Source: an uncultured Acidobacteriaceae bacterium (GTDB lineage: Bacteria; Acidobacteriota; Terriglobia; Terriglobales; Acidobacteriaceae). From it: a DNA stretch of 64,000 bases. This document shows positions 42,074 through 51,759 of this stretch, piece after piece. The position numbers were made by a program, and so were the translations under genes. Location: the NCBI GenBank assembly GCA_903849645.1, contig CAINJJ010000034.1, positions 1 to 64,000 of the forward strand, written 5' to 3'. Below the pieces are notes generated by a model. It ran no database searches, was not told the origin of the DNA, and saw only the letters and a program-made list of their open reading frames with translations. Numbering within the stretch: position 1 is the stretch's first letter; each line of letters starts with the position of its first letter.

Positions 42074-42988
42074 TCAAACCATCATCGCTTCAAGTGCGTT
42101 ACGGCGGTCATCGTCCAGTTCATGCTGGAGTACGGCCACAAAGTCATAGCCGGCAGGATGTTGATTGGCGCTCACGGCATACAATCGTGTATGCCAGAGC
42201 GGCTTCGTATCAATGGCGAAGAACTCGTAACCTAGCCCGGACAATATCTTGACAGACTTCTGTTCCTCGAAATCACGCCCTTGAAGATGGCACTCGAACA
42301 GAATGACCGGCGGTCGTGCCTCTGCGAGCCACTCCCGCATGGCCTCAAGTACCACAGCTTCATGGCCTTCCACATCGATCTTGATGAGTGCCACCTTGGC
42401 AGATCCGAGCGAGGCTGCGTATTCCCCTGCATTCACTGTCTTAACGCAGATAGCGCTTGCTGCATTCATGGAATCCACCACAGGCGGCGACAATGTTGTC
42501 ATACCCCAATTGGACGGATCCAGTACCGTCATGTTTGCCAAACCATCGTGGTCAGAAAGCGCACACTCATGGACAATCGCATTGGAATGCCCATTGATCA
42601 ACAGTGAGGCGCGGAGGCAGGACGCGACGAGGGGTTGCGGTTCAAATAGATGCACGGTACCCGTGGGTCCAACGCACTTGGCAATCAACAGACCGGTCAC
42701 ACCAAAGTTCGCGCCGATATCGAAGGCCGTGTCCCCCTTCCGCAGAACTGCCTTGATCACTGCGGTAATTCGCGGGTCATGTTCGCCCCATAGATACATG
42801 GACCGGCCGTTGTACTCGTTGGCGAACACAATCGCTTTCGCTCCAAAGCGAAGCTTTGCAATTACTGGACCCTCTCCACAAATCCACGCGGCAAACCGCG
42901 AATCGGCGATCCGATGGCCTACCTTCACTGTGTTCAACCGATGAACCACAGACGCATGCGCTCCCCGCGCGACTTCTTGAATAAACAT
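42074..42988 (-). CDS. FkbM family methyltransferase
   Basis: About 304 residues (ATG 42988; GTG 42997 is an alternative). AdoMet-binding motif I is in GDTAFDIGANFGVTGLLIAK (about residues 95-115), followed by GTVHLFEPQPLVASCLRASL. The family signature VALIKIDVEGHEAVVLEAMR lies near residue 205. FkbM enzymes O-methylate sugars or other hydroxyl groups, here probably a residue of the polysaccharide. It sits 42 bp downstream of the flippase gene in the same operon. Confidence 0.85.
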   Translation of the reverse strand: MFIQEVARGAHASVVHRLNTVKVGHRIADSRFAAWICGEGPVIAKLRFGAKAIVFANEYNGRSMYLWGEHDPRITAVIKAVLRKGDTAFDIGANFGVTGLLIAKCVGPTGTVHLFEPQPLVASCLRASLLINGHSNAIVHECALSDHDGLANMTVLDPSNWGMTTLSPPVVDSMNAASAICVKTVNAGEYAASLGSAKVALIKIDVEGHEAVVLEAMREWLAEARPPVILFECHLQGRDFEEQKSVKILSGLGYEFFAIDTKPLWHTRLYAVSANQHPAGYDFVAVLQHELDDDRRNALEAMMV

Positions 42989-43030
42989 AAAGACCACCGC
43001 CTTCTTTTTGCCCTATGGGATGGGAAGATC

Positions 43031-44638
43031 CTAATAGCAGATGCGAGCGCGCAGCGCCACGCGATCTTCACGGGTAAGAAACACTGCCGCGCCTGTGAAT
43101 AGGGCGCATGCGCAGATCGTGACAGAGGAAATGAACGGGCCGACCCATGTTGGCGCAATCCTCAGGCTCGCGAGCCATGCAGGCAATGCCGCGGAGAGCG
43201 CCACAAGCAGCGCAAAGGGGATGAGGATGCGCAGCGACACGGACCGAAGCGTCAGATGCGCCTCGCTGCACGCATTGCGCACGGACAACGGCGTCATGAT
43301 TGCAATCAACGGAACGATGGTTGCAATTGGGATTGCCGAGGGGCCAAAGTGTCTCAGCAGAGCTATAGCAAGGAGGAGTGAGGCAATGGCTGTGACCAGT
43401 TGGCCGATCGACCACGCATGGAAGCGGTTGGTTGACCAGCCTGCAATGGCCAGTATCTGCAGAAAGCCCTCCAGCAAGAAGGCAATGAGAAGAAGGCGAA
43501 GCAACATCGGGTCGGATTCGATGCGGCCTCGCGACCAGAACTGGATGAGCCAGACCCCTCCCGACCAGAGCACCGCCGTCAGGCAGATAGCAATGGTTGC
43601 GTCGATGCCGACCGCGATGCGAAAGAGCCTGCGGAGCGCATCTTTGTCAGCCTGTGCAGAAGCAGCGCCAAACTCGGGGCGCAATGGCGCCCGCAGTAAT
43701 GTCAATGTGCCGCGAACGACGTTGGCGACAGTGCGTGTGGTAGTAAAAAGTGCCACCGCCGGCCCGCCGAGCGAACGGCTCAGGATGACGATCGGACCCT
43801 GCAAGGTGAGAGCTGTCGCGATCATCGAAATGGCAAACTGTCCGGTCGGCGCCGCCAGCATCCTTGCGGTGCGCCAGTCCGCATCCTTAATCCGGGGCAG
43901 CATGCCCGGTCCCTGTCTGACGAGGAACCATGCGGCAATGGCGATCACCACCAGAGTAGTGCAGGCAATCACCGCAGCCAGCGCCACAGGGCCGGCGCCC
44001 ACGCTCAATGCGACCGCGGTCACGACAACGGAGAGCACAGCAAAGCCGTTGTACAACCACTGGTAGGTGGCGAACTTTCCAATTGCGGTGTAGACGGCAA
44101 TCAACTGCCGTCCTGGAATATTGGCGAGGAGGGAGATGGCCAGGCCGCAGAACACGAACCGCGCGTCGTGCTGACTGATGACCTTTAGGCCAAGCCATCG
44201 GTTTACCTGAAAATAGAACAGGGATAGGGCGATAACCAGCACACTCCCAATTCCCGCAATTAGAAGGCAGGTGGCCCAGGCGGTGCCCTGCACTCGCTTG
44301 AACGTGTCCCAGTCGCCGCCTGCGTATGCCATCGTCGCCGCGTTGATTGCTGCTGATGTAACTCCCAGGTCGAGATTGGCTAGATACATGACCACGGAGT
44401 ATAGAGCCATCCACTCGCCGTAAACCGCGACAGACCAGAAGCGCAGATAGAGCGGCAATAGCAGCAGGTTGCTGACAATTCCCAGGCCGTACGCAACGGC
44501 TCCAGCTCCTGTTCCGTGGAGCAAGCGCGCGATGACCCCGGTTCGCTTTGCCTTTCCTGGCCGAATGTCTGGAGCGGGCAAAGTGCCGCCGTCAGGTTCA
44601 CTCTGGATTGCTTGATATTTTGGCAGACGAGGTCCCAT
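43031..44638 (-). CDS. Wzx-like flippase
   Basis: About 535 residues from ATG 44638 (others at 44662 and 44683). It has a basic cytoplasmic N-terminus then 12-14 transmembrane helices (TGAGAVAYGLGIVSNLLLLP, VAVYGEWMALYSVVMYLANL, ANLDLGVTSAAINAATMAYA). Conserved small-residue and Arg positions match the polysaccharide-transporter/MOP superfamily. It would move lipid-linked repeat units across the inner membrane for the Wzy-type polymerases nearby. The start overlaps the WecG-like gene by about 40 bp. Confidence 0.82.
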   Translation of the reverse strand: MGPRLPKYQAIQSEPDGGTLPAPDIRPGKAKRTGVIARLLHGTGAGAVAYGLGIVSNLLLLPLYLRFWSVAVYGEWMALYSVVMYLANLDLGVTSAAINAATMAYAGGDWDTFKRVQGTAWATCLLIAGIGSVLVIALSLFYFQVNRWLGLKVISQHDARFVFCGLAISLLANIPGRQLIAVYTAIGKFATYQWLYNGFAVLSVVVTAVALSVGAGPVALAAVIACTTLVVIAIAAWFLVRQGPGMLPRIKDADWRTARMLAAPTGQFAISMIATALTLQGPIVILSRSLGGPAVALFTTTRTVANVVRGTLTLLRAPLRPEFGAASAQADKDALRRLFRIAVGIDATIAICLTAVLWSGGVWLIQFWSRGRIESDPMLLRLLLIAFLLEGFLQILAIAGWSTNRFHAWSIGQLVTAIASLLLAIALLRHFGPSAIPIATIVPLIAIMTPLSVRNACSEAHLTLRSVSLRILIPFALLVALSAALPAWLASLRIAPTWVGPFISSVTICACALFTGAAVFLTREDRVALRARICY

Positions 44639-45419
44639 TTCGGAGAATTTCCAATCCTGCATAAAAGAGGAAGCGAGGCCCATCCATCACGTCCCGACGC
44701 CACAGCTTCCGGGGTTCCCTCAGAAATCGATATACCCATTCGAAGCCTGCGTTGCCCATCCATTGTGGACACCGGGGAACGGTCCCGGCGACAAAGGCGA
44801 ATGCGGCGCCGACGCCGATGGCCGCCGGCACGTTTAGAGTCTTGAGCCTGTCATGTATCCAGATGTCCTGTTTCGGGAGTCCTAGCGCCACCCAGAGAAT
44901 GTCCGGCCGGGCCACGTTGATCCGCTCAACGATGGCGGCTTGCTCGGATGCCGAGACGGCATGAAATGGTGGCGAATAAGCTCCCGCAACTTTGTGGCCA
45001 GGGTAATTGCGCGCGACCGTTGCGCAGAGCGCTGCGAGGGTTTCCTCGGTATCCCCGTAGAAGTAGCTCCTGTAGCCATGCTCATCAGCTCGCTTCAGGA
45101 ACTCCAGCATGATCTCGGCACCCGGTGCGCGCACCACCTTGCGGTGGCCACGCAACCGCGCAATCCAGACGGGCGCTATGCCGTCAGGGACCCAAAGATC
45201 CGCCGCGTTCAGAATCGACCAGATGCGAGGGCTCTTGTGCGCTTCCATGAGGCCGTGAAAGCCGGTCACAATCACCTGGCGGCAACCGCCATCGCGGATC
45301 CGTATCCAGTGCTCGATGTGGTCCACTGTCCGCGTCACCGATACCAGGTGAACGCGCGAACCGAGGATACATACACTCGGTTCAGAGCTCGGGGACGGTT
45401 GAACCTCCTGGGCGTTCAT
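44598..45419 (-). CDS. WecG/TagA/CpsF family glycosyltransferase
   Basis: 273 residues preceded by GAGGACTCC. Family motifs in order: VTGFHGLMEAHKSPRIWSIL, LWVPDGIAPVWIARLRGHRK, GAEIMLEFLKRADEHGYRSY, FYGDTEETLAALCATVAR, LWVALGLPKQDIWIHDRL and IGVGAAFAFVAGTVPRCPQW. The enzyme adds the second sugar (such as N-acetylmannosamine or its derivative) to a polyprenyl-linked primer, so it probably acts right after the WecA-like enzyme encoded near the end of the operon. The start overlaps the broken acyltransferase gene by 38 bp. Confidence 0.88.
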   Translation of the reverse strand: MNAQEVQPSPSSEPSVCILGSRVHLVSVTRTVDHIEHWIRIRDGGCRQVIVTGFHGLMEAHKSPRIWSILNAADLWVPDGIAPVWIARLRGHRKVVRAPGAEIMLEFLKRADEHGYRSYFYGDTEETLAALCATVARNYPGHKVAGAYSPPFHAVSASEQAAIVERINVARPDILWVALGLPKQDIWIHDRLKTLNVPAAIGVGAAFAFVAGTVPRCPQWMGNAGFEWVYRFLREPRKLWRRDVMDGPRFLFYAGLEILRNGTSSAKISSNPE

Positions 45420-46653
45420 AACGGAGTCCTCTCGTGCGTGCTTTGCGGTTGACTAGACGCGTACTGAGATGCTTCCCAACTCCTATTCCAGGCTTCTCTA
45501 CACAGTGATAGAGAGTGAAAGAAGCGAGCGCCGTAAGAAGTGTGCAGGCGCCAGCGGCGACAGCCACATTGCCCAAATGCAATTTTGTGAAACATATCCA
45601 CAAGATCGGGACATGGCTCAAGTAGATTCCATAGGAATATTGGGCGACCCGCTTGGTGATTGGATTTATCCAGCGACTCTTGATCTGCGCAAACAATGGC
45701 ACAGCAAGCCCGGTTATGGCACAGAAAGCCCAATCCCGCACCAGATCAAAGGAGGGAGCCAACCAGGTGCCATGATCGCTTCGAAGCCCACCATGAAAAG
45801 CACCCTGCCAATTTGGGCCGTAGACTCTCAATGCATCTTCGAGTCTGTAGAGCACGACGAGAGCCATCACAACTGCTATCCAGATTTAAGCCGGAAGCAA
45901 GCGCCTCCGGGTCTCCATCAACCGCCATGCAAGTACACCGGCCAGAAAGCAAGGGAAATAGCGCAAGAGCAGGAAATCAGAGTCGAAGTTAGCGCTCCTG
46001 GAAAAATACTCCACTCCTGCCATGGCGACTCCAGATATCCAGGCGAACACCGCAGCCCGAGGCGACGGAAAGCGACGCATCAAGAAGTAGAGGAGGGGCA
46101 GGGCAGCATACATCTGCACTTCATAGGGCAATGACCAGAGGACGCAGAGGACTGACCCGCTACGAGTGGCATTTTGAATCAGCAGGATATTTGAAAACAG
46201 CCCCGGCCAGCCGTGCCATGAATACGCCGCAGCTTGACCAGGTAACCATGGAGTCGAGGGAACTTGGAAAGAGACGACCAGCAGGACGGTAAGAATACTC
46301 AAGGGGTAGATTCGGAATATCCTTCGCACCATGAAGGAGGTGTAGAGTGCTCCGCCTTGCAAACCCAGCCGCCCCATCGACAACATGAGAACCAGCGATG
46401 TGTGAACAAAGAACAGGAGAACCCCGAAGTGTCCGAGATCGCCTAGGCCACGAATTCTCATCCCGCCAGACAAGTGACCCGTAAAAACGAGCAACACCGC
46501 AACGGTACGCAGAAAGTCAAGGTTCGTCAGGTCGCGATTGCCGTCAATGGGCATCTCAGGAGCCAATGAGGGATCGTTGAGCTCTTCGCCCACGGAGCGG
46601 CCTTCCATGCCTGGGCTTGTTACCTCTAAAGAAGCAGCCACCGCGCGTTTCAT
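45382..46653 (-). pseudogene. Acyltransferase 3 family gene with an in-frame stop
   Basis: Reading from ATG 46653, which overlaps the stop of the kinase gene (ATGA), the frame gives LTNLDFLRTVAVLLVFTGHL, LGDLGHFGVLLFFVHTSLVL and MVRRIFRIYPLSILTVLL, then continues to RRRLLPA and meets TAA (45886-45888). The same frame resumes at once with IWIAVVMALVVLYRLED and runs to 45382, including AQYSYGIYLSHVPILWICF, the usual end of this family. The two parts (about 255 and 167 residues) add up to one protein of about 423. It is either inactivated by one substitution or made as two pieces. Confidence 0.8.
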
Positions 46654-48902
46654 CCTTCCGGTCTCTCGGTGTCCGGTTGACCATAGTGGCCATACCTGCC
46701 GTAGTGGGAATAGCCATAGTTGGAGTAGCCATCTGAAGATGTGTTGTGGTTGACCTGATTCAGGACCACCCCAATGACATTGGCGCGCAGCCGATGCAGG
46801 ATTGAGAGCACGGCGGCGACAGCCTTGCGCCTGGTCTCTCCGGCTCGGCTGACGATGAGAACTCCATCCGCAGCGGTTGCCATTTGCAGGCATTCAGCAA
46901 AGCCGAGCAAAGGTGGCGCATCCAGAATCACCATGTCGTATTCCTTGGCGAACTCATCCAGCAGGGAGGAGAGCCTGGGACCAATCAGATCGGCTGCGCG
47001 GTGAGAGCTGGGCCCCGAGGGAAGCAGGCTCAGATTCGGCTTGCCCTCGACGGCCAGGACTACACTCTGCCAGGGGAGTTCGCCGGTCAAAACATTCGAG
47101 AGGCCCTCGCGCGGAGAGAAGCCGAATTTGGTGTGAAGGCTGGGACGCCGCAGGTCGCCGTCCACCAGCAGGGTTCTCTTGCCCCTGTCGGCATTGGCGA
47201 TCGCAAGGTGGGCTGCCATGGTTGTCTTGCCCTCCGAAGGGGTGGCGCTTGTGAGGACAATCGAGCGCAGGCGCCCCTCAAAGTCTGACAGGAAGATGGT
47301 GTTGCGAATGGTTCGAACTGACTCTTCAAAGTCAGAGGTCATTTTGTAATATCCCTTGCGGCTGCGCCCCGGCACTGCCTTCACTGCGAGTCCATCGGTC
47401 GGCGCTGGGCCCTTGGGCTTGGGAAGCTGTGCGGCCACACGATCAATGGGCATGGTTCCGATGACATCCACACCCAGAAACCGGCTGGCTTCCTGAGGGT
47501 CCCGGAGAGTGGTGTCCATCGAGTCCAGCAAGATCGCCGCGCCAATGGCCAGGATGGTCGAGACAAGGAGCGCCATCAGAAGATTCACTTTGATGTTCGG
47601 AAACACCGGGAGCAGAGGCGGCCTGGCCGCATCGGCAATGCTGATGTTGTTATTCTGGAATCCTGCGTTGATGTCCGACTCCCGAATCTTGCGAATCAAC
47701 TCGTCGTATAGCGTCTTGTCTGCATCTGCCTCTCGCTTCAGTTGCTGGTACTCAAACGACCGGGAGTTCAGTCGATCCCATTCCGCCTTTGCGTCCGCAA
47801 CGGTCTTTTGAAGCATCTGCTCGCGATTGAGAGCCTGGCGGTACTCAACGGCAACTCGCTCAGTGATGCTGGTCCGGGTCTCTTCGAACTGCCTTTCCGT
47901 TTCTGCCAGTTCTGAAGCGGCCTTTCGATATTCCGGATGAGTGGAGCCATAGGTAGACTTGACAAGCGCGAAGCGTTGTTGCGCCTGGTTGAGCGCATCG
48001 CCGATCTTTGCCAGAGACTCGCTCTGTGAAGAGACCTGGGCGGCTTCAACGGAGCCGGCCTTAATGGCGTTCCAGGCTGCTTCCTTGCCCACTCTCTGAG
48101 TCTGCGCGCTCGTATACTCCGTGTTCAATTGCTGTAGGCGCGCTGACAGGATATTTGTCTTCTCCTCTGGATTGATGACATCCAGATCCTTCTCAAATTG
48201 AGCAAGGGCTCGACTCGACTGCTCCATCTTCGCCTTCAACTCATCCAACTGCTTCTCCATGAAGGAGGACAGGCTCGCTGATGATCGTATTCGAATGTTG
48301 TAGGTGTGAGCCAGATACGAGTTGGTGATGGCATTCGACACGTCCGCGGCCAGGTGCGGGTCGGTCGACCGATAACTGACAAGCAGAAGGTTGGTTCCAG
48401 TTGGTCGCGTGACCTTGAGATGACTCAGCGAAACAGGCGCTGCCGCCATGTCCTGCACTCTCTGCGGACTTAGATGGCTCGATTGCCCTTCTAGATCGAG
48501 AAGATGGTACTGTTCCGCAACAGGACGAAGCACCGAGTCCGACTGAATGAGCTTGATCTGCGTAGCAAGGAATGCTTCTGTGTCATCTGCCCCTGAGCGT
48601 GCGGAGTCCTGGCCCACAACTTCGGACGGAGCCCGGCGGTCAATGTCTACCGTTGCGGTCGACTCATAGACCGGCCTCACGCGCGCTGAGATAACCGCGG
48701 TTATGAGGATGCAGGTTGCGACAAACGCAACCATCCTCCAGCGGTGCCGGCGCAGGATCCACAGATAGTGCGACAGGGGAGGCGACTGCTGTTCCGACTC
48801 AAATTCTTGCTGCGCAGGCCCCGGCGGATAGACGCCAACCGCAGGCAGATTTCTGGATGGGCCGGAGGAGATAATCTCAGGCAGTCTTGCTTGTTCAGAC
48901 AT
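46650..48902 (-). CDS. Wzc-like polysaccharide co-polymerase and tyrosine autokinase
   Basis: 750 residues. N-terminal Wzz domain begins with HYLWILRRHRWRMVAFVATC and has a long periplasmic coiled coil (about residues 190-420). A second transmembrane helix lies near 450 (LLMALLVSTILAIGAAILL). The BY-kinase domain has Walker A SATPSEGKTTMAAHLA near residue 560, Walker A' TLLVDGDLRRPSLHTKFG and Walker B YDMVILDAPPLLGFAEC. The tail carries a tyrosine cluster (SNYGYSHYGRYGHYG), the autophosphorylation site. It controls chain length and works with Wza. It starts 18 bp after the wza-like gene. Confidence 0.92.
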   Translation of the reverse strand: MSEQARLPEIISSGPSRNLPAVGVYPPGPAQQEFESEQQSPPLSHYLWILRRHRWRMVAFVATCILITAVISARVRPVYESTATVDIDRRAPSEVVGQDSARSGADDTEAFLATQIKLIQSDSVLRPVAEQYHLLDLEGQSSHLSPQRVQDMAAAPVSLSHLKVTRPTGTNLLLVSYRSTDPHLAADVSNAITNSYLAHTYNIRIRSSASLSSFMEKQLDELKAKMEQSSRALAQFEKDLDVINPEEKTNILSARLQQLNTEYTSAQTQRVGKEAAWNAIKAGSVEAAQVSSQSESLAKIGDALNQAQQRFALVKSTYGSTHPEYRKAASELAETERQFEETRTSITERVAVEYRQALNREQMLQKTVADAKAEWDRLNSRSFEYQQLKREADADKTLYDELIRKIRESDINAGFQNNNISIADAARPPLLPVFPNIKVNLLMALLVSTILAIGAAILLDSMDTTLRDPQEASRFLGVDVIGTMPIDRVAAQLPKPKGPAPTDGLAVKAVPGRSRKGYYKMTSDFEESVRTIRNTIFLSDFEGRLRSIVLTSATPSEGKTTMAAHLAIANADRGKRTLLVDGDLRRPSLHTKFGFSPREGLSNVLTGELPWQSVVLAVEGKPNLSLLPSGPSSHRAADLIGPRLSSLLDEFAKEYDMVILDAPPLLGFAECLQMATAADGVLIVSRAGETRRKAVAAVLSILHRLRANVIGVVLNQVNHNTSSDGYSNYGYSHYGRYGHYGQPDTERPEG

Positions 48903-48920
48903 AGACCCTCTTGAAGCAAC

Positions 48921-49898
48921 TTACCTGGTGGCAAGGACCAGTATTCCGGCAAGGCCCAGGCCCGCGCCCAAAGCTACTTCTATAACTTTGGCGCTCGCGC
49001 GCAGTCCGGACGAATTGGGAACGTAGAGCATATCATTGGCATAGAGCGGCACGTCCGGGGACTTGCGCGCCAATATCTTCTTCACTTCAACAGGTATCTC
49101 GATTCTGCGTCCGCTGCCTCCGTCTATGCGGTAGATGTAGGCGATCCGTCCCGAGAAACTGTCCAGCCCCTCTGATAGAGCAAGGGCTCTGATGATGCTG
49201 CTCTCCAAACCGTCAGCAATTGGGTAGATGCCGGGCTTCTTTACATTGCCGGCAACGAAGAATCGACCAGCTTCAGGAACCCGGATATTTTCTCCGCCCT
49301 GCAGCATCAGATTGAAAGTAGGGTCTTCCACGCCCAGAAGTGAGCGCACCATTATGCGCTCGGTAAGGACAGTGGAGTGATCGCTGGCGCTCGACGGCTG
49401 ATGGCTCACCAGAATCTCTGGACCTGCAGTCTCCGTAATTCCACCAGCCCGTGCGATGGCATCGAGCAGGGTCACAGTGCCTGTCGCCTGAAACGTCATT
49501 GGGGTCCTTACTGCCCCTGACACAGTGATGGGCCGACTACGATACTCGACAACCGAAACTGTCACAACGGGATCTACCAGCACATTTTCTTCAATGAGAA
49601 CCGATGCAATTGCGGCTTCGAGCTCAGCGGGATAGAGGCCGGTGGATTGGATGCGCCGCTTTACCATGGGCAATCGAATGTCGCCCCCTGAATCCACCCT
49701 GAAAGTGCGTGTAAGTTCGGGCGAATCATAAACAGTTATGCCAAGCAGGTCGTCCGGCCCAATTCTTTCGACCGGGAGGTTTGACCCTTCTCCCGAGGGG
49801 GCTGCGCCAGCGTCTGCGTGGGTAGAGGCCGCAAGCTGCTGTGCTGACATTGGGCTCGCCAATGCAATCATAAGCAATGGAATGGTCAAAGGCTTCAT
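48921..49898 (-). CDS. Wza-like polysaccharide export protein
   Basis: About 325 residues from ATG 49898, placed there because GGGGAGCAG lies just upstream and a signal peptide follows (KPLTIPLLMIALASPMSAQQ). The Poly_export domain reads ERIGPDDLLGITVYDSPELT, DIRLPMVKRRIQSTGLYPAE and ENVLVDPVVTVSVVEYRSRP. Two SLBB-type segments follow (PITVSGAVRTPMTFQATGTV; FFVAGNVKKPGIYPIADGLE). A C-terminal hydrophobic helix (IEVALGAGLGLAGILVLATR) would span the outer membrane. There is no lipobox Cys at the cleavage site. It forms the export channel together with the kinase encoded next. Confidence 0.88.
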   Translation of the reverse strand: MKPLTIPLLMIALASPMSAQQLAASTHADAGAAPSGEGSNLPVERIGPDDLLGITVYDSPELTRTFRVDSGGDIRLPMVKRRIQSTGLYPAELEAAIASVLIEENVLVDPVVTVSVVEYRSRPITVSGAVRTPMTFQATGTVTLLDAIARAGGITETAGPEILVSHQPSSASDHSTVLTERIMVRSLLGVEDPTFNLMLQGGENIRVPEAGRFFVAGNVKKPGIYPIADGLESSIIRALALSEGLDSFSGRIAYIYRIDGGSGRRIEIPVEVKKILARKSPDVPLYANDMLYVPNSSGLRASAKVIEVALGAGLGLAGILVLATR

Positions 49899-49983
49899 AA
49901 GCTGCTCCCCGATACCGCCTTGCTGTTCTTCACATCGCAACGACCGGAATTGTTCGATCCTGGCCAAATCACAGTGATCACAT

Positions 49984-50256
49984 TCATACGCCGCGGCCAG
50001 GTTTGAATGTTGCAATTTCCGCTGTAAGGGATTCGATCTTCTTGTTCATGTTCTTCATCTGGGCGCGAAACTCATCGATGTTGATGCCAAGCACCTGGTC
50101 CCGATTCGCGCCATTGAGCATGACGCGAATTGAGTCCCGGGTAAACTCTGAAACGCTTCGGGCGCCGGTCACCGCGCAGAGTCGTCTCAAAGCCAGGTGC
50201 TCCTCTTCGGAGAGGCGGACACTGATCATGCGTGAGCGGGGCTTCAGGACTGTCAT
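49984..50256 (-). CDS. Ribbon-helix-helix-type regulator
   Basis: About 90 residues from ATG 50256. SRMISVRLSEEEHLALRRLC then ARSVSEFTRDSIRVML matches a ribbon-helix-helix fold: one beta strand with basic residues and two helices. A short coiled coil (FRAQMKNMNKKIESLTAEI) ends the protein and may mediate dimerisation. It lies 85 bp upstream of the wza-like gene in the same direction, so it is probably cotranscribed and may regulate the operon. A longer version from 50358 is possible but lacks support. Confidence 0.65.
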   Translation of the reverse strand: MTVLKPRSRMISVRLSEEEHLALRRLCAVTGARSVSEFTRDSIRVMLNGANRDQVLGINIDEFRAQMKNMNKKIESLTAEIATFKPGRGV

Positions 50257-50934
50257 GCTTAATTTGAGAAGTGGAAGGTGGCAGTATCTTCTTGAAACTT
50301 GCACACCGAACCGGGCAACTGGGCAATTCGAAGCCCCTTGACTCAGCCAGTAGTGCATTAGACGGAGAAGGTGAGTTTTAGACGGGCTTCGCCCCCCTCG
50401 GTCCCATGTCTCCAGGTTACCGGTTTGGCGAACCGTTTGCTCACAAGGGATGCCGCGAAGCTAGTTACACATGCGCACACTCAAGCTACTGGACTGCAAT
50501 GCATGTCTCACAACTTGTGACTTGTGTAACTTATCATGGTTACCTTCTGGATGCAATACAATTGTGTGACAAGGACCGAGAATTAATGAGTCGCCCTCGC
50601 AATTGCCCATTCCGTCCAGCAATTGAACACGGATGCGGATGGGGCCTCGATATGAGTCATTCGGTTAGGCAAGCCCGATGTATGACACGCGATGCCTGAG
50701 GGGCTTCGAATACAGCTACAATGACAACAAACTGGTTAGGTGAACTGTAATTGTGCCGGCGGATGCGCAGGTAAGTTGCTGACCAGAAGACAGCGCTCCA
50801 GCCAAGAGAAGAGGCTGCACATGCCATTCCTGTCGGCAGCAAGTTCCTGCAACGACTGTTTCAGTCGGACTTTCCGGGGCTGAAACAACCAGGCATATCC
50901 GAGATCGCGCAAACACTCTGCTGCGAGCGCAGGA
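50257..50934. other. Intergenic, probable promoter region of the polysaccharide operon
   Basis: No gene supported. GTTTCAG (50858-50864) and CTGAAAC (50880-50886) can pair downstream of the FecR-like gene, but no T-run follows on either strand. The overlapping CACAACTTGTGACTTGTGTA stretch near 50508 resembles a binding site with repeated TTGTG, though nothing names its factor. Confidence 0.35.
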
Positions 50935-51759
50935 TCAGCGACTCGCGGGAGAAGACGATTTATTGGATTCGTAGACGCTCACTCCGACACCGACACCGGC
51001 GCCGACGAGTACCCCGCTGATGAGCAAGGCCTTGCCGAGCCCAATTCCGCTGAGGCCATGGATCCCTGCCGAACTCGCACATACCACAGGGACACCGCTG
51101 CCCCCTTGACCGGAGGGAGCCTGCACGGTGCCAGAAATGTCTGCCCTCGTGCCGACAAACTTGCTCAAATTTTTGCAGGTAACTTCATATTTCACGCCAA
51201 CTTCACTGGTAATGTAGTAGTGCCCGTTCTCGGATGTGATGATCCCGGAACCGGAGAAGGAAGTGGGACTTCCCCCTGCCTGCATCGCAAAAGAGACCGT
51301 CCGGCCAGGGCGCACGCTTGCCAGGAGAATTCCATTCCGCGCCACGCCGAAGCTCCCATTGAGTGCTGACACTTCAACCGTGTTTCCCGCCCTCATTGAA
51401 ACCACGCCACGTGAGTTTTGCTCATTGGGAGTCACTTGCAAGCCATTGGCTTCAAGGATGAAGGAACTGGAGGCCTTCAACTCGCTCTCTCCTTGCTGCA
51501 ACTCAAGTCCGTCACTATGGAGAGTTCCCCGCGAACCTGCGGACATCCTGATCTCTGCGCCCTTTGCCAGCCTCAGATCGGCTGTTGCTTCCTTCGTCTC
51601 GACCACGGAGCCATCGAAGAGGGTGGCAGTGCCTTTGACCATATGGCTGTCAACCCGCATGTCTCCACGCGCGCTGACACTGCCAATCGAAACTGTCGTT
51701 GCAGCAGCATAGGACAGCATGGAAACCAGGACTGCCACAACTTGTAGTTTCTTCAACAT
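50935..51759 (-). CDS. Secreted FecR-like protein
   Basis: About 274 residues from ATG 51759, which has GGGAGAGAG before it and a signal peptide after it (LQVVAVLVSMLSYAAATTVS). A FecR-like all-beta domain spans about residues 45-165 (VKGTATLFDGSVVETKEATA, RLAKGAEIRMSAGSRGTLHS, GVVSMRAGNTVEVSALNGSF). The C-terminal helix (GIGLGKALLISGVLVGAGVG) could be an anchor or outer-membrane insert. No sigma gene is near. Its place beside the polysaccharide operon suggests an envelope role rather than signalling. Confidence 0.7.
   Translation of the reverse strand: MLKKLQVVAVLVSMLSYAAATTVSIGSVSARGDMRVDSHMVKGTATLFDGSVVETKEATADLRLAKGAEIRMSAGSRGTLHSDGLELQQGESELKASSSFILEANGLQVTPNEQNSRGVVSMRAGNTVEVSALNGSFGVARNGILLASVRPGRTVSFAMQAGGSPTSFSGSGIITSENGHYYITSEVGVKYEVTCKNLSKFVGTRADISGTVQAPSGQGGSGVPVVCASSAGIHGLSGIGLGKALLISGVLVGAGVGVGVSVYESNKSSSPASR

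Noticed and set aside
43041..44066. 341-codon open frame on the plus strand
   Set aside because: Antisense to the flippase; Ala/Ser/Thr-rich without hydrophobic periodicity or domains.
50858..50886. Hairpin downstream of the FecR-like gene
   Set aside because: The 7-bp stem has no T-run on either strand, too weak to call a terminator.
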